Below, one piece after another: positions 6,254 to 15,131 of a stretch of DNA of 32,558 nucleotides. The stretch is from DAITQM01 sp039794245 (GTDB taxonomy: Bacteria > Pseudomonadota > Gammaproteobacteria > Xanthomonadales > Wenzhouxiangellaceae). The DNA is taken from contig JBDIVS010000027.1 of assembly GCA_039794245.1 (NCBI GenBank), forward strand, positions 1-32,558, given 5' to 3'. The position numbers and the translations under genes are program-made. Within the stretch, counting starts at the first letter, position 1, and the number at the start of each line of letters is the position of its first letter. The notes beneath the pieces were generated by a model, which did no database searches, was not told where the DNA came from, and saw only the letters and a program-made list of their open reading frames with translations.

Positions 6254-8362
6254 TCAGGCGCCGGCGTAATCGAGGCGGTGGCCGATCCAGCGGCGGAGCA
6301 ATGTTTCGGCGGCGGGCTCGTTTTGTTCGAGGCGGGCGGCGCGGTGTTCGGCTGCGGGGAGCAGCGCCCGGTCGCGGGCGAAATCGGCGAGTTTCAACGG
6401 AATGATGCCGGTCTGCCGGGTGCCGAGCATTTCGCCGGGGCCGCGCAGTTCGAGGTCGAGTTCGGCTATTTTGAAGCCGTCGTCGCTTCGCCTGAGCGCC
6501 GCGAGCCGGGCTTTGGCTACCTCTCCCAGCGGTTTGCGGTACAGCAATACACAACTCGATTCGGCGGTGCCGCGGCCGACGCGGCCGCGTAACTGGTGTA
6601 GTTGTGCCAGGCCGAGCCGTTCGGCGTTGTCGATGATCATCAGGCTGGCGTTCGGCACATCGACTCCGACTTCGATCACCGTGGTTGCAACCAGCACGTC
6701 GAGCCGGTGATCGCGGAAGGCCGCCATGCGCGCCTCTTTTTCCTGCTGCTTGAGCCGGCCGTGGATCAGCCCGACGTGCAGGCCGGGCAGTTGGCGCCTG
6801 AGGTCGTCATGGGTTTTCTCGGCCGCTTCGGCTGGTATCTCCTCGTTGTCCTCGACCAGGGTGCAGACCCAATAGGCCTGCCGCCCGGCGCGGCAGGCGG
6901 CGGCGAGCCGGGCGATGACTTCGCCGCGCCGCGCCGCGTCGATGGTGACGGTGCGCACGGGGGTGCGCCCCGGCGGCCGCTGGTCGATGCTCGACACCTC
7001 GATGCCAGCGTAGGCGGTCATTGCCAGGGTCCGGGGTATCGGGGTTGCGGTGAGCAAAAGTTGGTGCGGCTTGCCCGTCTCGCCGTCGCTCCCGCGGCTG
7101 CCTTTTTCGCTGAGCGCCAGGCGCTGGCCGACGCCGAAGCGCTGCTGTTCGTCAACGACGATCAGGCCGAGTCGCGGAAACTGAACGGCTTCCTGGAGCA
7201 GGGCGTGGGTGCCGACGGCGAGCGGCGCGCCGGCGGCGAGCGCGGCGAGCACGCGCCGCCGCTGCCGGCCCTTGACGGCGCTGGTCAGCAGCAGCACCTC
7301 AATGGCGAGCGGTGCGAGGAACTCGCCGAGCGTCGCGGCGTGCTGTTCGGCGAGCAGTTCGGTCGGCGCGATCAATGCCGTCTGATAACCCGAGGCGGCG
7401 GCCTGCGCCGCGGCCAGTGCCGCGATCACGGTTTTGCCGGAACCGACGTCGCCCTGGACGAGACGCATCGCCGGGTGCACGCCGATGAGATCGCGGCCGA
7501 CTTCGCGCCACACGCGCTGCTGCGCGGCGGTGAGATCGAACGGCAGGGCGCGGCGCAGGCGTTCGGCCAGTGTCGTGTCGGTCAACGGCGGTGCGCGGTG
7601 CTGCGCCCGGCGGCGGTTCATCCGGCGCAGGGCTAAAAGTTGGGCGGTGAGTTCCTCGCCGAGCAGGCGCTGCATCGCCGGGTCGTCGGCGGTCAGTATC
7701 GCCTGCGCCGCGGCGGCATCGGGCGGGCGGTGGACGCGCAGCAGCGCCGTGCACAACGCCGGTTCACCGCCATAGTCGAGGACCGCAGCGTAGGGGTCGG
7801 CCAGTTCGATGCCGCCGGCGGCGAGCCGGTCGAGCAGTGTCTGCATCGCCCGCGTCAAATCCGCCGGGCGGACGCCGCCGATCGCCGGGTAAACCGCGGT
7901 CAGGTGCGCCGGCAGCGGTGCACTGTCTTTCGCGGCGAGCCGCTGATAGCTCGGGTGGATCATTTCGAGGCCGTGGTAGCCGTCACGCACTTCGCCGTAA
8001 ACGCGCAACCGGACACCGGGCGCCAGCGCCCTGGCCTGCCCCGGAAAGAAATGAAAAAAACGCAACAGGAGCCGGGCGCGATCGGCGGCAAGGAGTACTT
8101 CAAGCACCGGCCGGCGGCGCTGGGCGATTTCGCAGTGTTCGATCACCCCTTCGGTCTGCACGACCTGGCCGGCGCCAAGCGCGGCGAGCGGGGTCAGCCG
8201 GGTGCGGTCCTGGTAGCGCCGCGGCAGGTGGAACAGTAGGTCTTCGAGGCGGTAAAAGCCCGCCGCCTCGAATGCCGCGGCGCGCTGCACACCGAGCCCG
8301 GGCAGCGAAGCGAGCGGCGCCGTGGCGGCCAGCCGCTGTTGTGGTTTGTTTAGCCCATCCAC
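6254..8362 (-). CDS. recG: ATP-dependent DNA helicase RecG
   Basis: RecG is a superfamily 2 helicase that regresses stalled replication forks and processes branched recombination intermediates. The 702 residues have the family's full layout: an N-terminal wedge/OB domain (SLPGLGVQRAAAFEAAGFYR, LPRRYQDRT), Walker A GDVGSGKT at about 302-309, the Walker B variant VDEQQRFGV at about 400, motif III LLTATPIPRT, then the C-terminal helicase half with TTVIEVGVDVPNASLMII and HQLRGRVGRG. The start ATG overlaps the end of ridA by 13 bp, implying translational coupling at the end of the gmk-rpoZ-spoT-ridA-recG operon. This order is common in Gammaproteobacteria. The gene appears intact. Confidence 0.97.
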   Translation of the reverse strand: MDGLNKPQQRLAATAPLASLPGLGVQRAAAFEAAGFYRLEDLLFHLPRRYQDRTRLTPLAALGAGQVVQTEGVIEHCEIAQRRRPVLEVLLAADRARLLLRFFHFFPGQARALAPGVRLRVYGEVRDGYHGLEMIHPSYQRLAAKDSAPLPAHLTAVYPAIGGVRPADLTRAMQTLLDRLAAGGIELADPYAAVLDYGGEPALCTALLRVHRPPDAAAAQAILTADDPAMQRLLGEELTAQLLALRRMNRRRAQHRAPPLTDTTLAERLRRALPFDLTAAQQRVWREVGRDLIGVHPAMRLVQGDVGSGKTVIAALAAAQAAASGYQTALIAPTELLAEQHAATLGEFLAPLAIEVLLLTSAVKGRQRRRVLAALAAGAPLAVGTHALLQEAVQFPRLGLIVVDEQQRFGVGQRLALSEKGSRGSDGETGKPHQLLLTATPIPRTLAMTAYAGIEVSSIDQRPPGRTPVRTVTIDAARRGEVIARLAAACRAGRQAYWVCTLVEDNEEIPAEAAEKTHDDLRRQLPGLHVGLIHGRLKQQEKEARMAAFRDHRLDVLVATTVIEVGVDVPNASLMIIDNAERLGLAQLHQLRGRVGRGTAESSCVLLYRKPLGEVAKARLAALRRSDDGFKIAELDLELRGPGEMLGTRQTGIIPLKLADFARDRALLPAAEHRAARLEQNEPAAETLLRRWIGHRLDYAGA

Positions 8363-8769
8363 ATAATTGCGTCCACTTCCACCGTCACGCCGCGCGGCAG
8401 GGCCTTGACTTCGAGCGCGGCGCGCGCCGGGTATGGCTGGGTGAAATAGCCGGCCATGATGTCGTTGACTTGTTTAAAGCAGCTAAGGTCGGTGAGATAA
8501 ACGGTGAGCTTGACGATATCGTCGAGCCCGCCGCCGGCCGCAGCGGCGACGGCGGCGAGATTCTGGAATACCCGATGGAGTTCCGCCTCGACGCCGCCGG
8601 GGACCGGTTGCATGGTCGCCGGGTCGAGGCCGATCTGCCCGGAGAGAAAAACGAAACCGCCGGCCGCCACGGCCTGGCTGTAGGTGCCGATCGCGGCCGG
8701 CGCGGCGGCGGTGGCGATGGCGTGGGATCCGCCGGTACGGGCTTTTCGGGTAGGGGTCTTGTCAGGCAT
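8350..8769 (-). CDS. ridA: RidA family reactive-intermediate (enamine/imine) deaminase
   Basis: RidA proteins are cytoplasmic trimers that hydrolyse the reactive enamine/imine products of PLP enzymes such as threonine dehydratase. The 139 residues contain the family pattern AIGTYSQAV, FVFLSGQIGLDP, VFQNLAAV, VKLTVYLTDL and the signature PARAALEVKALPRGVTVEVD. The last includes the conserved Arg that binds the substrate carboxylate. A basic N-terminal extension of about 20 residues precedes the domain; a later start is possible but no better ATG is seen. The start overlaps the spoT stop by 8 bp and the end overlaps recG, so it is embedded in the operon. Confidence 0.93.
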   Translation of the reverse strand: MPDKTPTRKARTGGSHAIATAAAPAAIGTYSQAVAAGGFVFLSGQIGLDPATMQPVPGGVEAELHRVFQNLAAVAAAAGGGLDDIVKLTVYLTDLSCFKQVNDIMAGYFTQPYPARAALEVKALPRGVTVEVDAIMWMG

Positions 8770-10915
8770 GGTCGCGGCTCACTTTGAAGACATCGCTGTT
8801 GTTGCGCAGGCGGCGCAGCACGCGCGCCAGTTGGTCTCGGTCATGGACATTGAGGATGAACAGCAATGTGGCGCTGTCGGCCGAGGTGTCGCGCTGTTCA
8901 ACCTGTTCGATATTGGTCGCCGTCTTGCCGATCGCCGACGAGATGTTGGCCAGCACGCCGGGGCGGTTGATGACCTCGACCTTGACGAACACCTTGAACA
9001 ACCGCCGGCCGGTGACGCGCTCCCAGACGACATCGAGACAGCGTTCGGGGTGCTTGCGCAGCTCCGGCACGTTCGGGCAGTTGTCGCGGTGCACGACGAC
9101 ACCTTTGCCGAGCGACAGGTAGCCCATGATACGGTCGCCGGGCAGCGGATAACAACAGTGTGCGAAGCTCACCGCGCCATCTTCGTCGCCGCCGACGGCG
9201 AGCGCCTCGGGCGGCACTTCCGGGCGGCGGCTTTCGCGGCGCTGCATCCGGCTGAGCAGTTTCTGCGCCGCGATCTCGGCGAGCATCTCGCCGTGCGCCA
9301 GCTTGAGGAACAAATCCTCAAGCCGCTCCAGCTTGCGGCGTTTGAGATAACTGATGAGCCGGCGTTCCGAGACATCTTCAAGTGCCGCGCCGTGGGCGGC
9401 CAGCGCCTGATCGAGCAGGCGGTGGCCGAGGGCGATGCTGTCGCGCTGCTCCATGCTCTTCAAGTAGTGGCGAATCGCGGCGCGCGCCTTGGTCGTGGTC
9501 ACGAAAGACAGCCATTCCGGGCGCGGCCGGGAACCAGCGGTGGTCAGGATCTCGACGGTGTCGCCGGTGCGCAGGCGGTGCGACAGCGGTGCGCGGCTGC
9601 GGTTGATCAGCACTCCCGTAGCGCGGTTGCCGATGTCGGTGTGGATGGCATAGGCAAAGTCGAGGGCACTGGCGCCGCGCCTGAGGTCGATGATCCGGCC
9701 CTTGGGCGTGAAGACGAAAATCTCGCCGGGATACAGATCGCCCTTGATGCTCTCCATGAACTCATCGGCGGTACCGGTTTGGCTCTGCGTCGCCACCAGG
9801 CTGTCGAGCCAGCCGCGCACGCGGCTGCGGGCACCTTCCTTGCCGGTGCCATATTTGTACGACCAATGCGCCGCCTGCCCCTTCTCGGCGGCAATATCCA
9901 TGTCCTCGGTGCGGATCTGGATCTCGACCGGCATATCGAAAGGGCTGTTCAACACGGTGTGCAACGACTGGTAGCCGTTCGATTTGGGCAGCGCGATGTA
10001 ATCCTTGAAGCGGCCGGGCTGCGGCTGGTACAACTCGTGCACTACGCCGAGGGCGCGGTAGCAGTCGGCGCGGCTTTTGACGATGATGCGAAAGGCGTAA
10101 ACGTCGGTCACGTCCTTGAACGACAAATCCTTGTCGCACATTTTTTTGTACGTGCTGTACGGCGACTTCTGGCGGCCGATGACGCGGCAATCGAGTCCTT
10201 CGCGCTTGAGCCGGTCGTGCAGGGCCCGCTGGATTTTGCGCAACACCCCGCGGCGGTTGCCGGCCAGCGCCCGAACCCGCGCCGCCAGTACCCGGTGGCG
10301 GTATGGATGAAGGTTGGCAAAACCGAGATTTTCCAGTTCCTCGCGCATCTCGTGCAGGCCGAGACGGCCGGCGAGCGGGGCGTAGATATCGAGCGTTTCG
10401 CTCGCGATGCGCAGCCTGGCATCGCTGTCCATCGCCTGCAGGGTGCGCATGTTGTGCAGGCGGTCGGCAAGTTTGATCAACAGCACCCGCAAATCCTCGG
10501 CCATCGCCAGGAGCATCTTGCGAAAGCTCTCGGCGGTCGCCTCCTGGCGGGTGCGAAATTTCATTTTGTCGAGTTTGGTGACCCCATCGACCAGGGCCGC
10601 GACCACCGGACCGAAACGCCGGACCAACTCCTGGCGGGTCAACGCGGTGTCTTCGATCGCATCGTGGAGCAATGCCGCGGCCAGGCACTCGTGGTCGAGG
10701 CGCATTTTGGCAAGGATGGTCGCAACCGCGACGGGGTGGGTGATGTAGGGTTCGCCGGTTTTGCGATATTGGCCGCGATGGGCCTCGGCACCGGTCTCGA
10801 ATGCGCGCTCGACGAGAGCGATCTGCGCCTCGTTCAGGTACCCGCCGATGACGTGGCCGAGCGGCTTGAACGGGTCTCTGGCGCGCCGGGCGCGCTCACT
10901 CGTCGCCAACCTCAT
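8762..10915 (-). CDS. spoT: Bifunctional (p)ppGpp synthase/hydrolase SpoT/RelA
   Basis: This enzyme makes and degrades the stringent-response alarmone (p)ppGpp. The 717 residues show the long RSH architecture. The HD hydrolase domain has RGQYRKTGEPYITHP, the HD pair in LLHDAIEDT near residue 83, and LADRLHNMRT. The synthetase domain has KSPYSTYKKM, YRALGVVH, DYIALPKSNGYQSLH and EIQIRT. It is followed by TGS (VFTPKGRIIDLRRGASALDF), a CC zinc-finger region (FAHCCYPLPGD) and a C-terminal ACT domain (INRPGVLANISSAIG). All hydrolase landmarks are present, so a SpoT-like bifunctional protein is more likely than a synthase-only RelA. The start overlaps rpoZ by 20 bp. Confidence 0.96.
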   Translation of the reverse strand: MRLATSERARRARDPFKPLGHVIGGYLNEAQIALVERAFETGAEAHRGQYRKTGEPYITHPVAVATILAKMRLDHECLAAALLHDAIEDTALTRQELVRRFGPVVAALVDGVTKLDKMKFRTRQEATAESFRKMLLAMAEDLRVLLIKLADRLHNMRTLQAMDSDARLRIASETLDIYAPLAGRLGLHEMREELENLGFANLHPYRHRVLAARVRALAGNRRGVLRKIQRALHDRLKREGLDCRVIGRQKSPYSTYKKMCDKDLSFKDVTDVYAFRIIVKSRADCYRALGVVHELYQPQPGRFKDYIALPKSNGYQSLHTVLNSPFDMPVEIQIRTEDMDIAAEKGQAAHWSYKYGTGKEGARSRVRGWLDSLVATQSQTGTADEFMESIKGDLYPGEIFVFTPKGRIIDLRRGASALDFAYAIHTDIGNRATGVLINRSRAPLSHRLRTGDTVEILTTAGSRPRPEWLSFVTTTKARAAIRHYLKSMEQRDSIALGHRLLDQALAAHGAALEDVSERRLISYLKRRKLERLEDLFLKLAHGEMLAEIAAQKLLSRMQRRESRRPEVPPEALAVGGDEDGAVSFAHCCYPLPGDRIMGYLSLGKGVVVHRDNCPNVPELRKHPERCLDVVWERVTGRRLFKVFVKVEVINRPGVLANISSAIGKTATNIEQVEQRDTSADSATLLFILNVHDRDQLARVLRRLRNNSDVFKVSRDHA

Positions 10916-11177
10916 CCAACAGCTCTTGCTGATGGCGGGCCAGTTCGGCCGCCGCCGCCGCGGCGTCGAGATCGGTCTGAACTTTGCGGATCAGCTCGTA
11001 ATCCACCTCGCCGGCGGCGATCTCGCGCAGCGCGAGCACCGTGGGTTTGTCGTGCTCCTCGGGCACCAGCGCGGTGGCCCCGGACTCGAGCTGGCGGGCA
11101 CGGCGGGAGGCATGGATCACCAGATCGAAGCGGTTGTCGATCCGATCCAGGCAGTCTTCAATCGTAATGCGGGCCAT
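10896..11177 (-). CDS. rpoZ: DNA-directed RNA polymerase omega subunit
   Basis: Omega stabilises the beta-prime subunit during RNA polymerase assembly and contributes to the ppGpp site on the enzyme. The 93 residues start MARITIEDCLDRIDNRFDLV and contain the diagnostic ASRRARQL, KPTVLALREIAAG and EVDYELIRKVQ. Length and start are standard for proteobacteria. It lies 35 bp after gmk and overlaps the start of spoT, the usual gmk-rpoZ-spoT order, which links the polymerase subunit physically with ppGpp metabolism. Confidence 0.96.
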   Translation of the reverse strand: MARITIEDCLDRIDNRFDLVIHASRRARQLESGATALVPEEHDKPTVLALREIAAGEVDYELIRKVQTDLDAAAAAAELARHQQELLDEVGDE

Positions 11178-11212
11178 CGGCGGTCACGTGTTTCGCTGCG
11201 AAGCTGATTATT

Positions 11213-11878
11213 TTACCCTTTGCCGGCCGATTTGGCCAGCAGTTCGGCCACCGGGCCGGTGAGCCTGGCCTGTTGCACGGGCCGGCGAAGCCGCCAGGCG
11301 CGGACGATGGCCGAAAGATCGGCCAGCGCCGTGGCAAAATCCTCGTTGACGACCAGGTAGTCGAATTCCGGCCAGTGCGACAGCTCGTCCCGGGCGGCAC
11401 GCATGCGCTGCTCGATCACCGCCGCATCGTCCAGGCCGCGCCGCACGAGCCGCTGGCGCAGGGCGTCGAGCGACGGCGGGACGATGAAGACCGCAACGCA
11501 GTCCGGGCGGGCCACCCTGACCTGCCTAGCCCCCTGCCAATCGATTTCGAGAACCGCATCGCGGCCGACCGTGGCCAGGGCTTCGAGATCGGCCTGGCGG
11601 GTGCCGTAATGGTGGCCGAAGACCTCGGCGTGTTCGAGAAATTCGCCGCGCCGGACCGCCGCCTGGAATTCGGCTGACGAGATGAAGCGGTAATCGATGC
11701 CGTCGCGCTCGCCGTCGCGCGGCGGCCGGGTGGTGGCCGAGACCGACAGGCCGAGCGCCGGGTCGGCGGCGAGCAGCGCGTTGACCAGGCTGGTCTTGCC
11801 GGCGCCCGACGGCGCGGCGATCACGAACAGCCCGGAACGAGGTGAATCCGCCGGCCGCGCCGCGGCCTCATTCGACAT
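11213..11878 (-). CDS. gmk: Guanylate kinase
   Basis: It phosphorylates GMP to GDP with ATP in the cytoplasm. The P-loop APSGAGKTS is at residues 22-30 and is followed by the GMP-binding SATTRPPRDGERDGIDYRFI, EFLEHAEVFGHHYGT and VLEIDWQGARQV. The start is the ATG at 11876-11878 (MSNEAAARP). An upstream in-frame Met at 11905 lies inside yicC and adds nine unrelated residues (MSRCASRCR), so it is rejected. The chosen start overlaps the yicC stop by 11 bp. At 221 residues it is slightly longer than the E. coli enzyme because of a short N-terminal extension. Confidence 0.95.
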   Translation of the reverse strand: MSNEAAARPADSPRSGLFVIAAPSGAGKTSLVNALLAADPALGLSVSATTRPPRDGERDGIDYRFISSAEFQAAVRRGEFLEHAEVFGHHYGTRQADLEALATVGRDAVLEIDWQGARQVRVARPDCVAVFIVPPSLDALRQRLVRRGLDDAAVIEQRMRAARDELSHWPEFDYLVVNEDFATALADLSAIVRAWRLRRPVQQARLTGPVAELLAKSAGKG

Positions 11879-12740
11879 TCTGCACCTGCTCGCGCATCTG
11901 CTCAATCAGCACCCTGAGATCGACGCTCGCCTGGGTGGTGCGCAGATCGACCGATTTGGAGCTCAAGGTATTGGCCTCGCGGTGGAACTCCTGCAAAAGA
12001 AACTCGAACCGGCGGCCGACCGGTTCTGTGGTATCGAGCAGGCGCTGCCCTTCGGCGACATGGGCCGCCAGGCGGTCGAGTTCCTCGGCGATATCGATCT
12101 TCTGCAAGGTCAGCGCCAGTTCGGTCTCCAGCCGGCCCTCATCGAGAGCGGCCACCGCCAGTTCGGCCAGCCGCGCACGCTGCCGGTGGCGCAAGGCCTC
12201 GCGGATTTCGGGCAGCCAGCCGCGGATCCGTCCGATCCACCCATCGATCGCGACGAGCCGCTCGCTGAGCGCCGCGGCCAACGCCGCGCCCTCGCGCCGG
12301 CGCTGATCGAGGAAGGACTCGAGGGCTTCGTCCAGCAGCGCCCTGGCGGCCTGCCGCAATGGTTCGGGATCGGCAGGCGGCTGGTCGATCACGCCGGGCC
12401 AGGCCATCAGCGCCGTCAGATCCACCGGCGCCGGATCGCTGCTCATCGCCGCCAGCCGGGCATGGACGGCCAGCCACTGGCGGGCCAGCGGTTCGTTCAC
12501 CTCCAGTGCCCGGACCGCCTGCTCAGCCGCCGGCACCAGGCGGAGCTGGGCGTCGATCTTGCCGCGGCTGACGCGCGCCGCAAAAGCCGCCCTGAAATCG
12601 CTTTCCAGGATGCGAAAATCCTCCGGCAGCCGCAACGTCAGATCGAGGAAACGGTGATTGACGCTGCGGATCTCCCAGGCCAGGCGGCCGAACGGCCGAT
12701 TGCGCTCGACCGCGGCGAAGGCGGTCATACTCTGTATCAT
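11868..12740 (-). CDS. yicC: YicC family endoribonuclease
   Basis: YicC/YloC proteins are endoribonucleases; the E. coli protein has been linked to degradation of the small RNA RyhB. The 290 residues start with the family hallmark MIQSMTAFA and continue WEIRSVNHRFLDLTLRLPED and VSRGKIDAQLRL. They end in the conserved C-terminal block TEPVGRRFEFLLQEFHREAN, LSSKSVDL and RVLIEQMREQVQNVE. It is the first gene of the minus-strand operon and is divergent from rph with about 84 bp between starts, as in Pseudomonas and relatives. Confidence 0.95.
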   Translation of the reverse strand: MIQSMTAFAAVERNRPFGRLAWEIRSVNHRFLDLTLRLPEDFRILESDFRAAFAARVSRGKIDAQLRLVPAAEQAVRALEVNEPLARQWLAVHARLAAMSSDPAPVDLTALMAWPGVIDQPPADPEPLRQAARALLDEALESFLDQRRREGAALAAALSERLVAIDGWIGRIRGWLPEIREALRHRQRARLAELAVAALDEGRLETELALTLQKIDIAEELDRLAAHVAEGQRLLDTTEPVGRRFEFLLQEFHREANTLSSKSVDLRTTQASVDLRVLIEQMREQVQNVE

Positions 12741-12824
12741 GATGGGCTCGGAGGCGGCATAAGAGCGGTTATGTTACCTTTGCCCACCCACCGTTGCATC
12801 CCAACCCGAAGCGATCGATCTGAA

Positions 12825-13553
12825 ATGACCATAGCCCGCCGCGGCCGGCGCGCCGCCGATGAACTGCGCCCGGTGACTCTGACCCGTCACTTTACGCGGC
12901 ACGCCGAAGGTTCGGTACTGATCGCCTGCGGTGACACGCGCGTGTTGTGCACCGCCACCGTCGAAGAGCGGACCGCGCCGTTTCTGCGCGGCAGTGGTAA
13001 GGGCTGGGTCACCGCCGAATACGGCATGCTGCCGCGCGCCACGCACAGCCGCATGCCGCGCGAGGCGGCACGCGGCCGCCAGGGCGGCCGGACCCTGGAA
13101 ATCCAGCGCCTGATCGGCCGTGCCCTGCGCGCCGTCGTCGATCTCCAAGCCCTCGGCGAGCGGACGATCACGCTCGACTGCGACGTCCTGCAGGCCGACG
13201 GCGGCACACGCACGGCGAGCATCACCGGCGCCTACGTGGCACTGGCCGACGCCCTCGCCCGGCTCGTCGCCGGCGGCCAACTGGCCGCCAGTCCGCTGCA
13301 CGGCCAGGTCGCGGCGATCTCGGTCGGCATCGTCGACGGCCACGTCCTGCTCGACCTCGATTATGAAGAAGACAGCCGCGCCGAAACCGACCTCAACTTG
13401 GTGATGAACGACGGCGGCGGCATCGTCGAAATCCAGGGCACCGCCGAAGGCCATGCCTTCCGCCGCGACGAACTCGACAACATGGTCGATCTCGCCGCCG
13501 CCGGCATCCGGCAGTTGATCGCCGCACAGGAAGAAGCGCTGGCCGGCGGATGA
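12825..13553 (+). CDS. rph: Ribonuclease PH
   Basis: RNase PH is a phosphate-dependent 3'-to-5' exoribonuclease that trims the 3' ends of tRNA precursors. The ATG at 12825 gives 242 residues, close to the usual length, and opens with RRAADELRPVTLTRHFTRHA. The catalytic core is visible: GDTRVLCTATVE, GKGWVTAEYGMLPRAT, the phosphate-binding RQGGRTLEIQRLIGRALRAV, DCDVLQADGGTRTASITGAY and DLDYEEDSRAETDLN. Longer upstream readings run antisense through yicC and are rejected. The ribosome binding site is weak (CTGAA). It begins the plus-strand group with rdgB. Confidence 0.96.
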   Translation: MTIARRGRRAADELRPVTLTRHFTRHAEGSVLIACGDTRVLCTATVEERTAPFLRGSGKGWVTAEYGMLPRATHSRMPREAARGRQGGRTLEIQRLIGRALRAVVDLQALGERTITLDCDVLQADGGTRTASITGAYVALADALARLVAGGQLAASPLHGQVAAISVGIVDGHVLLDLDYEEDSRAETDLNLVMNDGGGIVEIQGTAEGHAFRRDELDNMVDLAAAGIRQLIAAQEEALAGG

Positions 13554-13595
13554 GCTTCACCCGGATGATTCATGACCCTATCTACTGCGCCGGCC

Positions 13596-13621
13596 CCAGG
13601 CCCCGCATCTACAGGGCCTGG
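13596..13621 (+). terminator. Hairpin between rph and rdgB
   Basis: A perfect 8-bp stem CCAGGCCC/GGGCCTGG with a 10-nt loop sits in the 91-bp gap. It lacks a T-run, so it may only attenuate transcription or protect the rph message. Confidence 0.35.
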
Positions 13622-13644
13622 AACCGCCTTGCGACAATTGGCTC

Positions 13645-14256
13645 ATGAATAATCCGGACTTCAACCTGGAGCTGTTCATCGCCACCGGCAACCCCGGCAA
13701 ACGGGCCGAATTGGCCGCGCTGCTCGCCGCCCGCGGTCTCAAGGTCGCCGAACCGGCCGGGGTGGTCTATCACCCGCCGCTCGAAACCGCCTCGACTTTC
13801 GTCGAGAACGCCCTGCTCAAAGCGCGCGCCGCGTGCCGCGCCACCGGCCTTGCGGCGCTGGCCGACGATTCCGGGCTGGTGGTGCCCTCGCTCGGCGGCG
13901 CGCCGGGGATTGTCTCTTCACGCTTTGCCGGCGCCGAAGGCGACCACCAGGCCAACATCCGCCGGCTGCTGGCCCTGCTCGACGGCCTGGCCCCCGGCCG
14001 CCGGCGCGCGTATTTTTATTGCGTGCTCGTCGTACTGCGCACCGCCGAAGACCCCGCGCCGCTGATCGCCGAAGGCCGGTGGGACGGCGAAATCGCCACC
14101 GCGCCGAGCGGTACCGGCGGCTTCGGCTACGATCCCGTCTTCCGGCCCGCCGGTGATACCCGCACCGCCGCCGAACTCGGCGGCGACGAAAAAAACCGCC
14201 ACAGCCACCGCGCCCGGGCCATCGCCCAGCTGCTCGGCAAACTCGGCGGGGATTGA
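13645..14256 (+). CDS. rdgB: Non-canonical purine NTP pyrophosphatase (RdgB/HAM1)
   Basis: It hydrolyses dITP, ITP and XTP to the monophosphates, keeping deaminated purines out of nucleic acids. The 203 residues contain the family signatures IATGNPGKRAEL (residues 12-23), ENALLKARAA, ALADDSGLVV with the catalytic Asp, and APSGTGGFGYDPVF. The C-terminal KNRHSHRARA replaces the more usual SHRGRA motif but keeps Ser-His-Arg. It follows rph, with which it is often grouped in proteobacteria. Confidence 0.95.
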   Translation: MNNPDFNLELFIATGNPGKRAELAALLAARGLKVAEPAGVVYHPPLETASTFVENALLKARAACRATGLAALADDSGLVVPSLGGAPGIVSSRFAGAEGDHQANIRRLLALLDGLAPGRRRAYFYCVLVVLRTAEDPAPLIAEGRWDGEIATAPSGTGGFGYDPVFRPAGDTRTAAELGGDEKNRHSHRARAIAQLLGKLGGD

Positions 14257-14278
14257 TCGCCGCTCCGAGGCATTGCCG

Positions 14279-14761
14279 ATGGAGATTCTGCTCTGGCTCG
14301 TGGCTCTGGCGCTGATCGCCGCCGGACTGGCCGGAACGGTGCTGCCGGCGCTGCCCGGTACGCCGCTGATCTTTGCCGGCATGTTCGCGATTGCGGTCTA
14401 TGGCGGTTTCACCCCGGTCGGCAGGTGGACGCTGGCGGTGCTCGGCATGCTGACGTTGTTGTCGCTGGCCATCGACTGGCTTGCTTCGGGATTCGGCGCG
14501 CGGCGGGCGGGGGCGAGTCCGCGCGCTTTCTGGGGGGCGACGATCGGCGCGCTCGCCGGGCTTTTCTTCGGCCTGCCGGGCATCGTGCTCGGCCCCTTTC
14601 TCGGCGCGCTGGCCGCCGAAATCGGCGCCGGCCGCACACTCGGCGATGCCGGGCGGGCCGGGCTCGGCGCCTGGCTCGGACTGGCGCTCGGCAGCGCCGC
14701 GAAAATCGCCATCGCCTTTACAATGATCGGAATTTTCGCCTGGCGTTATCTTGTCGCCTGA
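14279..14761 (+). CDS. DUF456 family membrane protein
   Basis: A 160-residue integral membrane protein. The first segment carries the DUF456 hallmark GTVLPALPGTPLIFAGMFAI (about residues 19-38). Later hydrophobic stretches are WTLAVLGMLTLLSLAIDWLA, ATIGALAGLFFGLPGIVLGP and a C-terminal segment ending FTMIGIFAWRYLVA. The glycine-rich pattern FFGLPGIVLGPFLGALAAEI is also typical. The function of the family is unknown. It lies 22 bp after rdgB and 9 bp before the next gene, so the three are likely co-transcribed. Confidence 0.85.
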   Translation: MEILLWLVALALIAAGLAGTVLPALPGTPLIFAGMFAIAVYGGFTPVGRWTLAVLGMLTLLSLAIDWLASGFGARRAGASPRAFWGATIGALAGLFFGLPGIVLGPFLGALAAEIGAGRTLGDAGRAGLGAWLGLALGSAAKIAIAFTMIGIFAWRYLVA

Positions 14762-14770
14762 GGTGCAGCG

Positions 14771-15115
14771 ATGTTCGCCTACATCGGCAAAATCCTGTTG
14801 ACCACACTGACTGTCGTCGCCGTCGCCGAACTGGCCAAACGCCATACGCTGTGGGCCGCCCTGCTCGCTTCTCTGCCGCTGACCACCTTGCTGGCCTTGA
14901 TCTGGCTTTATGTCGATACCGGCGACAACACCGCCGTTGCGGCCCTGACCGTCGAGGTCTTCTGGCTGGTGCTCGCCTCGCTGCCGTTTTTCGTCGTCCT
15001 GCCGGCCGCTCTCAAAGCCGGCTGGGGATTTTGGCCGGGACTCGGCGCCGCGGCGGCGGCGAGCGGTGTGTTTTACCTGATCGTTTTCGCAGTGTTGCGC
15101 CGGCTGCTCGGGTAA
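14771..15115 (+). CDS. DUF3147 family small membrane protein
   Basis: This encodes 114 residues with about four predicted membrane segments: IGKILLTTLTVVAVAELAKR, WAALLASLPLTTLLALIWLY, VFWLVLASLPFFVVLPAALK and GLGAAAAASGVFYLIVFAVL. The pattern KRHTLWAALLASLPLTTLLA with VDTGD is what I remember of DUF3147. No function is known. It follows the DUF456 gene closely and converges on NAD kinase with only 16 bp between stops. Confidence 0.75.
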   Translation: MFAYIGKILLTTLTVVAVAELAKRHTLWAALLASLPLTTLLALIWLYVDTGDNTAVAALTVEVFWLVLASLPFFVVLPAALKAGWGFWPGLGAAAAASGVFYLIVFAVLRRLLG

Positions 15116-15131
15116 AACGCGGCAGGCAGCG

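Noticed and set aside
8684..11167. An 827-codon open frame on the plus strand opposite spoT, rpoZ and ridA
   Set aside because: It is fully antisense to genes with clear family motifs. Long antisense frames are expected in GC-rich coding DNA, and its translation shows no domain.
12741..12824. Defined promoters between yicC and rph
   Set aside because: The divergent gap must hold promoters, but no pair of -35 and -10 boxes stood out well enough to place them.
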